Origin: Streptomyces sp. NBC_01707
GTDB lineage: Bacteria > Actinomycetota > Actinomycetes > Streptomycetales > Streptomycetaceae
Length of the DNA stretch: 64,000 nucleotides
NCBI RefSeq assembly: GCF_041438805.1
Contig: NZ_CP109190.1
Coordinates: 6,696,001 to 6,760,000 of the forward strand
Reading direction: 5' to 3'
Shown: positions 48,212-57,087 of the stretch, one piece after another
How positions within the stretch are numbered: position 1 is the stretch's first letter
Layout of the letters: each line of letters begins with the position of its first letter
Notes under the pieces: generated by a model
The model's input: the letters and a program-made list of their open reading frames with translations, nothing else
What the model was told of the DNA's origin: nothing
The model's database searches: none
Made by a program: the position numbers and the translations under genes

Positions 48212-48550
48212 GTGACGACGCCGGCATGGCTGACCGTTCTGACCACCACGGACAGCGAGGAGAAGGCCCACGCCCTCGCCCAGGGCGCGGTGGAGGCGCG
48301 GCTCGCGGCATGCGCGCAGATCTCCGCGCCCGTCACCTCCGTCTACCGGTGGCGGAACGCCATCGAGACCACGGAGGAGTGGCAGGTGCTGTTCAAGACG
48401 GTGGCCGAGCGCTACGACGAACTGGAGGAGCACCTCCGGGCGGCGCACGACTACGAGACCCCGGAGATCATCGCGACGCCGGTGGTACGGGGAAGCGACG
48501 GCTACCTCGCCTGGGTGACTGCGGAGACTGCCCCGGTCACGGCCCTCTGA
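48212..48550 (+). CDS. cutA: Divalent cation tolerance protein CutA
   Basis: 112-residue trimeric protein with the family pattern VLTTTDSEEKAHALAQGAVEARLAACAQI, SVYRWRNAIETTEEWQVLFKT and ETPEIIATPV. CutA was linked to copper tolerance in E. coli, but its true role is unsettled. Start is GTG 48212. The next gene begins 2 nt after its stop, so both form one unit. Confidence 0.93.
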   Translation: MTTPAWLTVLTTTDSEEKAHALAQGAVEARLAACAQISAPVTSVYRWRNAIETTEEWQVLFKTVAERYDELEEHLRAAHDYETPEIIATPVVRGSDGYLAWVTAETAPVTAL

Positions 48551-48552
48551 CC

Positions 48553-49020
48553 ATGCCGCGGACCGACCCCGAACTGCCCTTCTTCGTCTACGGCACGCTG
48601 CTCCCCGGCGAACCCAACCACGATCTGTTCCTCCGGGACCGGGCGATCGCGGAACAGCCGGCCCTGCTGCCGGGCGCCCTGCTGTACGAAGGCCCCGGCT
48701 ACCCGTACGCGATCGAGGGCCACGGCACCGTGCGCGGCACGCTCGTCACGGCCGCGCCCGCCGTGTACGCGGAGCTGCTCGTCCTCCTCGACCGGCTGGA
48801 GGAGTACGCCGGACCGGGGCACCCGCGCAATCTCTACGAGCGGGTCGCCCGCGAAGTCCGCCTCCCGGGCGCGGTCCCGCCCGTTTCCGGAACCGCCCGC
48901 GCCTGGGTCTACCTCGCCGCTGCTCCCGTCACCCGCACCCTCCGTACGGGCGGCATCCCCATCCCCGGAGGGGATTGGCTCACCCGGCGGCCGCCTCCAC
49001 CCGCACCGCGCACACCTTGA
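48553..49020 (+). CDS. Gamma-glutamylcyclotransferase-fold protein (AIG2-like)
   Basis: 155 residues with the diagnostic FFVYGTLLPGEPNHDLF, LYEGPGYPYAI and the catalytic Glu in RLEEYAGPGHPRNLYERV. Fold members cleave gamma-glutamylamines or gamma-glutamyl peptides; substrate unknown. The ATG at 48553 is 2 nt after cutA. The Pro-rich 3' end overlaps the convergent nitrate reductase gene by 41 nt. Confidence 0.88.
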   Translation: MPRTDPELPFFVYGTLLPGEPNHDLFLRDRAIAEQPALLPGALLYEGPGYPYAIEGHGTVRGTLVTAAPAVYAELLVLLDRLEEYAGPGHPRNLYERVAREVRLPGAVPPVSGTARAWVYLAAAPVTRTLRTGGIPIPGGDWLTRRPPPPAPRTP

Positions 49021-51070
49021 ACTCCGGCATCCGCGACACCGGGTCCAGCGCCGGGTTCGTCAGCGTGTTGGCCCGGCCCTCACCCGCCCAGTGGAACGGC
49101 ATGAAGACGGTGTCCTGCCGGATCGCACCGGTGATCCGGGCGGGCGCCACCGCCCGCCCGCGCCGCGAGGTGACCGCCACCGGATCGCCCTCCGCCACCC
49201 CGATCCGCTCGGCGAGCCGCGGATGCAGTTCCACGAACGGGCCGGGGGCCGCGGCGTTCAGCTCGTCGACCCGGCGGGTCTGCGCGCCCGACTGGTACTG
49301 GGCGACCACTCGACCGGTCGTCAGCACCACCGGATACTCCCGGTCGGTCTCCTCGGCGGCCGGACGGTGCGTCACGGGTACGAACCTCGCTCGCCCGTCG
49401 TCCGTGGCGAACCGGTCCAGGAACAGCCGCGGCGTACCGGCATGCTGTTCGTCCGGGCACGGCCAGAAGACCCCGTTCTCCGCGGCGATCCGCCCGTACG
49501 TGATCCCCGCGTAGTCGGCGGGACCGCCCGCGGAGGCTCGCCGGAGCTCGTCGAAGACCTCCTCGGGTTCGGTGGGGAACCCCTTGCCGTGCCCGAGCAG
49601 CGCGGCCAGCCCGTGCAACACCTCCAGATCGCTGCGGACGCCGTCCGGCGCGGTGACCGCCCGCTGCCGCAGCAGCACCCTGCCCTCCAGGCTGGTCGTC
49701 GTCCCGGTCTCCTCCGCCCACTGCGTCACCGGCAACACCACATCGGCCATCGCCGCCGTCTCCGACAGCACCACGTCCGCGACGGCGAGGAAGTCCAGCG
49801 ACCGCAGCCGCTCCTCCACATGCGCGGCGTGCGGAGCCGACACCACCGGGTTGGACCCCATCACCAACAGCGACCGGACGTCCGTCCCCAACGCGTCGAG
49901 GAGCTCGTACGCACTGCGCCCCGGCCCCGGCAGCGAGTCCGGGTCGACCCCCCACACCCCCGCCACATGGCGGCGCGCCGCCGGGTCGGTGAGCTTGCGG
50001 TAGCCGGGCAACTGGTCGGCCTTCTGGCCGTGTTCGCGCCCGCCCTGACCGTTGCCCTGACCGGTCAGACAGCCGTACCCGGACAGCGGTCTGCCGGCCC
50101 GGCCGGTGGCCAGACAGAGGTTGATCCAGGCGCCGACCGTGTCCGTGCCCTTGGACTGCTGCTCGGGTCCGCGCGCGGTCAGCACCATTGCGTCCGGTGC
50201 ATCGCAGAACATCTCGACGGCCTCGCGCAGTTGCGGCACCGGCACCCCGGTCAGCCGCTCCACCAGTTCCGGCCAGTGCGCCATGACTCCGGCCCTGGCC
50301 TCGTCCCAGCCGGTCGTACGGTCGCGTACGAACTCCTCGTCCACCCGGCCGGCCGCCACCACCAGATGCAGCATTCCGAGTGCGAGCGCGAGATCTGTGC
50401 CGGGCCGGGGCGCCAGATGCAGATCGGCCTGCTCGGCGGTGCGGGTCCGGCGAGGATCGATGACGATCAACCGGCCGCCGTTCTCCCGCAGTTCAGTCAG
50501 AAAACGCAGGGCGGGCGGCATCGTCTCGGCGAGGTTCGACCCGACGAGGATCACGCATCCGGTGCGCGCGATGTCCTCCAGGGGGAAGGGCAGCCCGCGG
50601 TCGAGGCCGAAGGCCCGCTGGTGCGCGGCGGCCGCCGACGACATGCAGAACCGCCCGTTGTAGTCGATCTGCGAGGTCGACAGGACGACCCGGGCGAACT
50701 TCCCGAGCGCGTACGCCTTCTCGTTGGTGAGCCCGCCACCGCCGAACACCCCGACGGCATCGGGCCCGTGCACGGCCCGGGTGCGCCGTAGCCCGTCGGC
50801 GATCGCGGCCAGCGCCTCGTCCCAGCCGGCCGGCTCAAGCTCGCCCCCGACCGCGTTGCGCACGAGCGGTCCGGTCAGACGTACCCGTGAGGAGAGCACC
50901 GCCGGGGCGGTTCGGCCCTTGCCGCACAGGGCGCCGCGGTTGACAGGAAAATCGGTACGCTCCACGACCTCGACCACCGGGCCTCCGGTGACCGGTCGCA
51001 GATTCATCCCGCACTGCAGTGAGCAGTACGGGCAGTGGGTCGCGGTGGGGGCGATCTCGGTGCGGGCCAT
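48980..51070 (-). CDS. nasA: Assimilatory nitrate reductase catalytic subunit (molybdopterin oxidoreductase)
   Basis: 696-residue Mo-bisMGD enzyme. The N-terminal [4Fe-4S] site is CPYCSLQCG...LCGKG (Cys13, Cys16, Cys20, Cys49). SQIDYNGRFCMSSAAAAHQRAFG contains the Cys that would ligate molybdenum, and QWAEETGTTTSLEGRVLLRQ and GRVVAQYQSGAQTRR are in the C-terminal cofactor region. No twin-arginine signal, so it is cytoplasmic. It makes nitrite for NirBD. There is no separate C-terminal BFD domain. Its upstream element matches that of the nir operon. Confidence 0.88.
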   Translation of the reverse strand: MARTEIAPTATHCPYCSLQCGMNLRPVTGGPVVEVVERTDFPVNRGALCGKGRTAPAVLSSRVRLTGPLVRNAVGGELEPAGWDEALAAIADGLRRTRAVHGPDAVGVFGGGGLTNEKAYALGKFARVVLSTSQIDYNGRFCMSSAAAAHQRAFGLDRGLPFPLEDIARTGCVILVGSNLAETMPPALRFLTELRENGGRLIVIDPRRTRTAEQADLHLAPRPGTDLALALGMLHLVVAAGRVDEEFVRDRTTGWDEARAGVMAHWPELVERLTGVPVPQLREAVEMFCDAPDAMVLTARGPEQQSKGTDTVGAWINLCLATGRAGRPLSGYGCLTGQGNGQGGREHGQKADQLPGYRKLTDPAARRHVAGVWGVDPDSLPGPGRSAYELLDALGTDVRSLLVMGSNPVVSAPHAAHVEERLRSLDFLAVADVVLSETAAMADVVLPVTQWAEETGTTTSLEGRVLLRQRAVTAPDGVRSDLEVLHGLAALLGHGKGFPTEPEEVFDELRRASAGGPADYAGITYGRIAAENGVFWPCPDEQHAGTPRLFLDRFATDDGRARFVPVTHRPAAEETDREYPVVLTTGRVVAQYQSGAQTRRVDELNAAAPGPFVELHPRLAERIGVAEGDPVAVTSRRGRAVAPARITGAIRQDTVFMPFHWAGEGRANTLTNPALDPVSRMPEFKVCAVRVEAAAG

Positions 51071-51093
51071 GTGCTCCAGCGTGCGAGCCGGGT

Positions 51094-51131
51094 GTTACGC
51101 GGACGCCCGCGACCGGTTACGCCGCCGGAAC
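51094..51131 (-). promoter_or_regulatory. GlnR-like four-half-site element upstream of the nitrate reductase gene
   Basis: Minus strand: GTTCC (51131-51127), GTAAC (51120-51116), CGGGC (51109-51105), GTAAC (51098-51094), each 11 bp apart. The last half-site extends to GTAACACCCG, identical to the nir operon element, and lies exactly the same distance (24 nt) from the start codon. Confidence 0.65.
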
Positions 51132-51179
51132 GTGGACCTCAGCCCACCTCCGCCGGGCCCGTGAGGTCGGTCGGGGTCC

Positions 51180-51893
51180 TCACCGCCCGCCGGTCGCCAG
51201 GGCCTCCCCGACCCCGGGCTCCTCGGGCCCCAGGAAGTGCGGATCCGGCTTGAACACCGCGTCCAGCGCCGCCTTCCCCGCCGCGAACACCTCCCGCGTC
51301 CCGCCGTAGTACCAGGTCGCGTCGTGCTTGGCGTCGACCCCGACCCCGTATGCGTCGATGCCCGCGGCCCGGCACAGCGCGATCGCCCGCCGGATGTGGA
51401 ACCCCTGGCTCACCAGCACGGCCCGGTCGACCCCGAAGATCTTCTTGGCCCGCACGCAGGAGTCCCACGTGTCGAACCCGGCGAAGTCGCTGACGATCCG
51501 CTTGTCCGGCACCCCGTGCGTCACCAGATACGCCCGCATGGCATCCGGCTCGTCGTACTCCTCGCGGCTGTTGTCACCGGTCACCAGTACGACCTTCACC
51601 TTGCCGTCGCGGTACAGCTCGGCGGCCGTGTTCAGCCGGTTCGCGAGATACGGCGACGGCTTCCCGTCCCACAGCCCGGCCCCGAACACCACGGCGACCT
51701 GCTGCGCGGGCGCGTCCGCGGTGGTCCGGACACGGGCGTCGGCGACGGAGTACATCCAGGTCGCGGGGGTCAGGCCCAGCACACAGGCCGCCATCACGCC
51801 CTGCACGGCCCACCGCTGCCCACGCCGCGTGCGCGGCCGGCGTGGCCGCAGCCGTCCGAGCCACCCCAGCCATTGCGGCCGCTTCCCTCGCAT
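51180..51893 (-). CDS. SanA/YdcF-like DUF218 membrane protein
   Basis: 237 residues: a basic N terminus, one membrane helix (about 30-48), then a DUF218 domain with VAVVFGAGLWDGKPSPYLANRLNTA, VLVTGDNSREEYDEPDAM and VSQGFHIRRAIALCRAAGI. SanA/ElyC-type proteins affect envelope barrier and peptidoglycan precursors; chemistry is unproven. Start ATG 51893. Confidence 0.88.
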   Translation of the reverse strand: MRGKRPQWLGWLGRLRPRRPRTRRGQRWAVQGVMAACVLGLTPATWMYSVADARVRTTADAPAQQVAVVFGAGLWDGKPSPYLANRLNTAAELYRDGKVKVVLVTGDNSREEYDEPDAMRAYLVTHGVPDKRIVSDFAGFDTWDSCVRAKKIFGVDRAVLVSQGFHIRRAIALCRAAGIDAYGVGVDAKHDATWYYGGTREVFAAGKAALDAVFKPDPHFLGPEEPGVGEALATGGR

Positions 51894-52082
51894 CGGAGTC
51901 CCTCGGTCGGTGTCAGCACGTCAACTGATCGGACGAGTATCAGGTCAAAAGGGTTCTCCACGCCTCGACATTCTTCATCCGGACCGGCGGCCCGAACGCC
52001 TTCGCCGCCGCGCCGATGGCATGCGGCGGCAACGCGTGCCGTGCGCGCACCGGGCGCGGACCCCGCCCCGTACCATCGGCCG

Positions 52083-52910
52083 ATGTTGCTTCCCCGGCTG
52101 ATCGCCTCCGATCTCGACGGCACTCTTCTGCGCCGCGACGGCACCCTCTCTTCCCGAACCCTCCGCGCCCTGCGCTCGGCCGAGAGCGCCGGTGCGGAGA
52201 TCGTCCTCGTCACCGCCAGGCCGCCCCGGTTCGTCGACCGGCTCGCCGAGGCGACGGGTCTGACGGGGACGGCGGTGTGCAGCAACGGCGCCCTGGTCTA
52301 CGACATCGGGACGCGTACGGTCGTCTCCTCCCGGGTCCTGGCCGTCACCGTCGCCCAGCGCGTGGCCACCGCACTCGCCGCCGTCCTGCCGGAGGTGGGC
52401 TTCGCCCTGGAGACCGGCAACCAGATCCTGTACGAACCGGCGTACCGGTTGCGCCTGTCCGAGGACATCGACGCCGAACTGCCCGTGGGGTCCCTGGCGG
52501 ACCTGTGGCTGACCGACGTACCGGTCACCAAACTCCTCGCCTGGTCCGACCGGATCGACGCGGACACCCTGCTGGCCGCGGCCCGGCAAGGGGCGGGCCC
52601 GGCAGGCAGCGAAGTCCAGTTCACCCACTCCGGCGGGCACGGTCTCCTGGAGATCAGCGCGTTCGGGGTCACCAAGGCGGCCACTCTCGCGGAGCTCTGC
52701 GCCGGGCGCGGCATCGACGCCACGGAGGTCATCGCGTTCGGCGACATGCCCAACGACCTGACCGTCCTCGACTGGGCGGGCACCGGATTCGCCATGGGCA
52801 ACGCCCACCCGGCTGTGCTCGCCGCCGTACCGTCCCACACGGTGTCCAACGAGGAGGACGGGGTGGCCCACGTCCTGGAGCGCCTCTTCGGGCCGCCGAC
52901 CGCGCCGTGA
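52083..52910 (+). CDS. HAD-superfamily phosphatase, Cof type
   Basis: 275 residues with the HAD motif I DLDGTLL (nucleophile Asp near residue 10), the C2 cap of the Cof subfamily, and motif IV GDMPNDLTVLDWAG. Cof phosphatases act on sugar phosphates, pyridoxal phosphate or FMN. ATG 52083 is chosen because it opens right before the motif I strand; upstream in-frame sequence is not family-like. Confidence 0.9.
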   Translation: MLLPRLIASDLDGTLLRRDGTLSSRTLRALRSAESAGAEIVLVTARPPRFVDRLAEATGLTGTAVCSNGALVYDIGTRTVVSSRVLAVTVAQRVATALAAVLPEVGFALETGNQILYEPAYRLRLSEDIDAELPVGSLADLWLTDVPVTKLLAWSDRIDADTLLAAARQGAGPAGSEVQFTHSGGHGLLEISAFGVTKAATLAELCAGRGIDATEVIAFGDMPNDLTVLDWAGTGFAMGNAHPAVLAAVPSHTVSNEEDGVAHVLERLFGPPTAP

Positions 52911-52976
52911 GCCCGTGGCAAAGACCCGTCACCCCTGCGCAACGACCTGGCAACCTGCGCCCGCCACCATCGGTCC

Positions 52977-53900
52977 ATGACGGAGTCGGCATCGGCACAA
53001 CCCCGTGAGTCCCTGCCTCTCGACAGCACAGCGCAACTGTTGACCCGCATCACCGACCAGCTCGGCGCCCAGCTCAGCCATGTCTCCCTGAACGGAACGC
53101 GCAGACCCATGCACCACCGAACCGGCGGCTCCGCCACCATCAACCGCGCCCCCGCGCTCGTCGCGGTGGCGCACGGCAGCCGCGACCCGCAGGCGCTGCG
53201 CACGGTCATGAAGCTGCTGGACCGGGTGCGGGAACTGCGCCCCGGGCTGGACGTCCGGCTCGGCCACATCGAGCTGAACGAGCCGCTCCTGCCGGCGGCC
53301 CTGTCCGGCCTGGGTTCCGGTGACGCCGTTCTCGTACCGCTGCTGCTCGGCCGCGGCCACCACGTCAAGCGGGACATACCTGCGGCAGTCGCCGCCGCAC
53401 CGGCCCTGCGGGCCACGATCGCCGCGCCGCTCGGCCCGCACCCCCTGCTCGTCGAGGCGCTGTACGGGCGGCTCGTCGAAGCGGGCTGGCCGGCCGAGGA
53501 GGCCGACAGCCGCGGCTCCGCCGTGGTCCTCGCCGCCGCCGGCTCGCGCGACCCCGATTCGGCCGCCGACACCCGCCGCACCGCGCGGATGCTCAGCGAA
53601 CGGCTCGGCGGGGTGCCCGTCGTCCCCGCCTACGCCTCCGCCACCACACCCACCGTCCCCGTCGCGGTGCGCGCCCTCGCCGCCCGTGGTCGGCACCGGG
53701 TCGCCGTCGCCTCGTACTTCACCGCACCCGGCCGCTTCGCGACGGCCGCCGCCGCTGCCGCCCCCGGCACCGCCGCGGCCCCGCTCGGCGCGCATCCGGC
53801 GATGGCGCGGCTGCTCCTGTGCCGGTACGACCAGGCGCTGACCGGCGCACTCCCGGCACATGAAGTCGCGACGAACGACCATCTCCTGGCGTCCGCCTGA
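52977..53900 (+). CDS. Sirohydrochlorin chelatase / CbiX-like
   Basis: 307 residues. ALVAVAHGSRDPQALRTV holds the metal-binding His, HIELNEPLLPAAL and VLVPLLLGRGHHVKRDIP (second His) complete the first half, and a degenerate repeat follows (VVLAAAGSRDPDSAAD). Iron insertion into sirohydrochlorin gives the siroheme needed by NirB, so it fits the nitrogen block. An N-terminal ~55-residue extension carries no known motif. A cobalt chelatase role is the alternative. Confidence 0.87.
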   Translation: MTESASAQPRESLPLDSTAQLLTRITDQLGAQLSHVSLNGTRRPMHHRTGGSATINRAPALVAVAHGSRDPQALRTVMKLLDRVRELRPGLDVRLGHIELNEPLLPAALSGLGSGDAVLVPLLLGRGHHVKRDIPAAVAAAPALRATIAAPLGPHPLLVEALYGRLVEAGWPAEEADSRGSAVVLAAAGSRDPDSAADTRRTARMLSERLGGVPVVPAYASATTPTVPVAVRALAARGRHRVAVASYFTAPGRFATAAAAAAPGTAAAPLGAHPAMARLLLCRYDQALTGALPAHEVATNDHLLASA

Positions 53901-53936
53901 GCGTTCTCGTCGGTCCGGCCGTTTACTGTCGGGACC

Positions 53937-55247
53937 ATGGACGGTACGCGGGGCACACAGGAACACGGCACCACGCCCTACGGCGCGGCCGACACCGAGC
54001 GCTGGGACACCGAGCCCGACAAACGGCCGGGCCGCACCGCCTTCCAGCGGGACCGCGCCCGCGTGCTGCACTCCGCCGCGCTGCGCAGACTCGCCGGGAA
54101 GACCCAGGTCGTCACGCCCGGCACCCGCAGCCTCGCCTGGGACGCGAGCCCTCGGACCAGACTCACGCACTCCCTGGAATGCGCCCAGGTCGGCCGGGAG
54201 CTCGGTGCCGCGCTCGGCTGCGATCCCGATCTGGTCGAGACGGCCTGTCTGGCGCACGACATGGGCCACCCGCCGTTCGGGCACAACGGCGAGCAGGCGC
54301 TCAACGACTTCGCCTCCGACTGCGGCGGCTTCGAGGGCAACGCCCAGTCGCTTCGGCTGCTGACCCGGCTGGAGCCGAAGCGGTTCGTGCGCGACGTGCG
54401 GACCGGCGAACTGGTCAGCGTGGGGCTGAATCTGACCCGGGCCGCGCTGGACGCCGCCACCAAGTACCCGTGGCCGCGCGGCGCCCACCCCACCGACCCC
54501 GGCTCCCGGAAATTCGGGGTGTTCGAGGACGACCTGCCGGTCTTCGAGTGGGCCCGTAAGGGCGCCCCGTCGCACCGGAAGTGCTTCGAGGCCCAGGTGA
54601 TGGACTGGTCCGACGACGTCGCCTACTCGGTGCACGACTTCGAGGACGGTCTGCACGCCGGCCACATCGACCCCAACTGCCTCTTCGCAGAGCCGGAGCG
54701 CCGAGAGATCTGCAACGTGGCGATCGGGCGGTACGTTCCGCCCGACACCGACCCGCAGGAGCTGGCCGACGCCCTCGACCGGCTCATCGGCCAGGAGTGG
54801 TGGCCGCACAACTACGACGGATCCGCCGTCGCCCAGGCCCGGCTGAAGGACGCGACGAGCCAGCTGATCGGCCGGTTCTGCCTCGCCGCCGAGACCGCCA
54901 CTCGCCAGACGTACGGAACCGGCCGCCTCCGCAGGTACGCCGCCGAGCTCGTCGTCCCGCGCGAGGCACGCAACGAATGCGCCGTCCTGAAGGCGGTGGC
55001 CGACCGCTATGTGATGCAGCGCGCCGAACAGGAGGCGATCCGTGCCGACCAGCGGATCGTCATCGCGGAACTGGCCGCGGCGCTGACCGCGCGCGCCCCG
55101 GACGGCCTGGAACCACAGTTCCGCGCGCTGTACGAGCATGCCTGCGACGACCGGTCCCGCAAACGCGTCCTGATCGACCAGATCGCGGCGCTCACGGACG
55201 CCTCGGCCCGCTCACTGCACACCTCACTCACCTCCCGGGGGCAGTGA
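53937..55247 (+). CDS. dgt: Deoxyguanosinetriphosphate triphosphohydrolase-like protein
   Basis: 436-residue HD-domain enzyme. The metal site is His78 in RLTHSLE, His107-Asp108 in [16 protein letters not shown], and a further Asp in [14 protein letters not shown]. Dgt cleaves dNTPs to nucleosides and triphosphate. It lies four genes upstream of hrdA in the same orientation and dnaG follows after one flavoprotein gene. A strong hairpin follows the stop. Confidence 0.93.
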   Translation: MDGTRGTQEHGTTPYGAADTERWDTEPDKRPGRTAFQRDRARVLHSAALRRLAGKTQVVTPGTRSLAWDASPRTRLTHSLECAQVGRELGAALGCDPDLVETACLAHDMGHPPFGHNGEQALNDFASDCGGFEGNAQSLRLLTRLEPKRFVRDVRTGELVSVGLNLTRAALDAATKYPWPRGAHPTDPGSRKFGVFEDDLPVFEWARKGAPSHRKCFEAQVMDWSDDVAYSVHDFEDGLHAGHIDPNCLFAEPERREICNVAIGRYVPPDTDPQELADALDRLIGQEWWPHNYDGSAVAQARLKDATSQLIGRFCLAAETATRQTYGTGRLRRYAAELVVPREARNECAVLKAVADRYVMQRAEQEAIRADQRIVIAELAAALTARAPDGLEPQFRALYEHACDDRSRKRVLIDQIAALTDASARSLHTSLTSRGQ

Positions 55248-55374
55248 GAGGACGGCCGGGCGGCTACCCCGGATCCGCCCCGGCACCGAACGCCCCGCCG
55301 GCGCGCGTCCTGCCGGACGCGGACCGGCCGCCCGTGCTCCGGGCCGGTGTGCGTGGTGCGGGAAAGGCGCCCCG

Positions 55375-55409
55375 GTGGGCCGCCGCCCGGGAAAAGGGCG
55401 GTGGCCCAC
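55375..55409 (+). terminator. dgt terminator
   Basis: GTGGGCCGCCGCCC (55375-55388) pairs with GGGCGGTGGCCCAC (55396-55409) at 13 of 14 positions, loop GGGAAAA. Confidence 0.85.
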
Positions 55410-55689
55410 ACCCTCGAATTTCCGACCGGCTGTTCGCCGGCCCCGGGCAAGTCCTGCGGCCGTGGGGCGCGGCGATGACGGTCAGCAACGGCGCAGGTGA
55501 TGTGCTGGGAGCACATGCCACGCCGGGCGGGCGCGCGGCTCCGCCAGGGGCCCGCTCCGCGCGGCATCGGCCCCGGCCTGCGGCCACCGGACGTGACCTG
55601 ATCGGGGTACACCCTCTTTCGCCATCACGCTGCGTGCGGGACGCTCGCAGGTGGCGGCGGAGCTCAGCAAGCACCGAGGAGGCACCAAA
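55410..55689. other. Region upstream of the flavoprotein gene
   Basis: About 280 bases after the dgt terminator with no gene seen. It should contain the promoter of the oxidoreductase. The frame is open upstream of the chosen GTG to 55651, but AGGAGG at 55677-55682 marks GTG 55690 as the start. Confidence 0.6.
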
Positions 55690-56949
55690 GTGGTCGACGC
55701 ACATCGGACGTTCGTCATCGTCGGGGGAGGACTGGCAGGAGCGAAGGCAGCCGAGACACTCCGTGCGGAGGGTTTCAGCGGCCGGGTCATCCTGGTCGGC
55801 GATGAGCGTGACCATCCGTACGAACGACCTCCCCTCTCCAAGGGCTATCTGGCCGGCAAGGAGGCCCGGGAAAGCGTCTTCGTCCATGAGACGGCCTGGT
55901 ACGCGGGCGCCGATGTGGAGCTCCACCTCGGCCAGCCCGTCACCTCCATCGACCGTGGCGCGCGCTCCGTGGAGCTCGGCGACGGCACCGTCATCCACTA
56001 CGACAAGCTGCTGCTCGCCACCGGGGCCGAACCACGCCGCCTCGACATCCCCGGTACGGACCTGGCCGGCGTCCACCATCTGCGCCGCCTCGCTCACGCC
56101 GACCGGCTGAAGAACGTGCTGTCCGCGCTCGGCCGCGACAACGGCCATCTGGTGATCGCCGGGGCCGGCTGGATCGGCCTGGAGGTCGCGGCGGCGGCTC
56201 GGGGATACGGCGCCGAGGTCACCGTCGTCGAGCCGGAGGCGACCCCGCTGCTCCGGGTCATCGGCCCGGAACTCGGCCAGATCTTCACCGAGCTCCACAG
56301 TGACCACGGCGTCCGCTTCCACTTCGGCACCAGGCTCACCGAGATCATCGGTCAGGACGGCATGGTTCTCGCCGCCCGCACCGACGACGGCGAGGAACAC
56401 CCCGCCCACGACGTCCTCGCCGCGATCGGCGCCGCCCCGCGCGCCGCCCTCGCCGAGGCCGCGGGCCTCGCGATCGCAGCCCGCGGCGACGGCGGCGGCA
56501 TCGCGGTCGACGCGTCGCTGCGCACCTCCGACCCGGACATCTACGCCGCCGGGGACGTGGCCAACATGCCGCACCCGCTGTTCGGCACCCGGCTGCGTGT
56601 GGAGCACTGGGCGAACGCGCTGAACAGCGGCCCGGCCGCGGCCCGCGCCATGCTCGGCCGGGACGTCGGCTACGACCGTGTGCCGTACTTCTTCTCCGAC
56701 CAGTACGACCTGGGGCTCGAGTACTCGGGCTGGGCGCCCCCGGGCTCGTACGACCAGGTCGTCATCCGCGGCGACGCGGGCAAGCGGGAGTTCATCGCGT
56801 TCTGGTTGAAGGACCGCAGGGTGCTGGCCGGGATGAACGTCAATGTGTGGGATGTCACCGAGACCGTGCAGGAGCTGATCCGGACCGGCCGGCAGATCGA
56901 CCCGGACACGCTCGCGGACCCGTCGGTGCCGCTGGAGTCGCTGATCTGA
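55690..56949 (+). CDS. FAD-dependent oxidoreductase, ferredoxin/rubredoxin reductase-like
   Basis: 419 residues with an FAD fold FVIVGGGLAGAKAAETL, YERPPLSKGYLAGKE, an NAD(P) fold VIAGAGWIGLEVAAAARG, and DIYAAGDVANMPHPLFG. The C-terminal reductase domain (from RVEHWANALNSG) is that of the BphA4/ferredoxin-reductase group. It probably passes electrons from NAD(P)H to a ferredoxin for P450s or other oxygenases; no ferredoxin gene is adjacent. GTG 55690 has AGGAGG 7 nt upstream. Confidence 0.9.
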   Translation: MVDAHRTFVIVGGGLAGAKAAETLRAEGFSGRVILVGDERDHPYERPPLSKGYLAGKEARESVFVHETAWYAGADVELHLGQPVTSIDRGARSVELGDGTVIHYDKLLLATGAEPRRLDIPGTDLAGVHHLRRLAHADRLKNVLSALGRDNGHLVIAGAGWIGLEVAAAARGYGAEVTVVEPEATPLLRVIGPELGQIFTELHSDHGVRFHFGTRLTEIIGQDGMVLAARTDDGEEHPAHDVLAAIGAAPRAALAEAAGLAIAARGDGGGIAVDASLRTSDPDIYAAGDVANMPHPLFGTRLRVEHWANALNSGPAAARAMLGRDVGYDRVPYFFSDQYDLGLEYSGWAPPGSYDQVVIRGDAGKREFIAFWLKDRRVLAGMNVNVWDVTETVQELIRTGRQIDPDTLADPSVPLESLI

Positions 56950-57087
56950 GCCGTGTCAGGACGGTGTTCCGCGCCGTCTTCCCTGTCGCGTGCTCCGTCG
57001 CCGGGCGGTCGTGATCAGGGTCCCGTCCGGCGTCCGCGACGACGACCGTGCACTCCTGCTGTCCGCCCTCACCCGTAGACTTCACCC

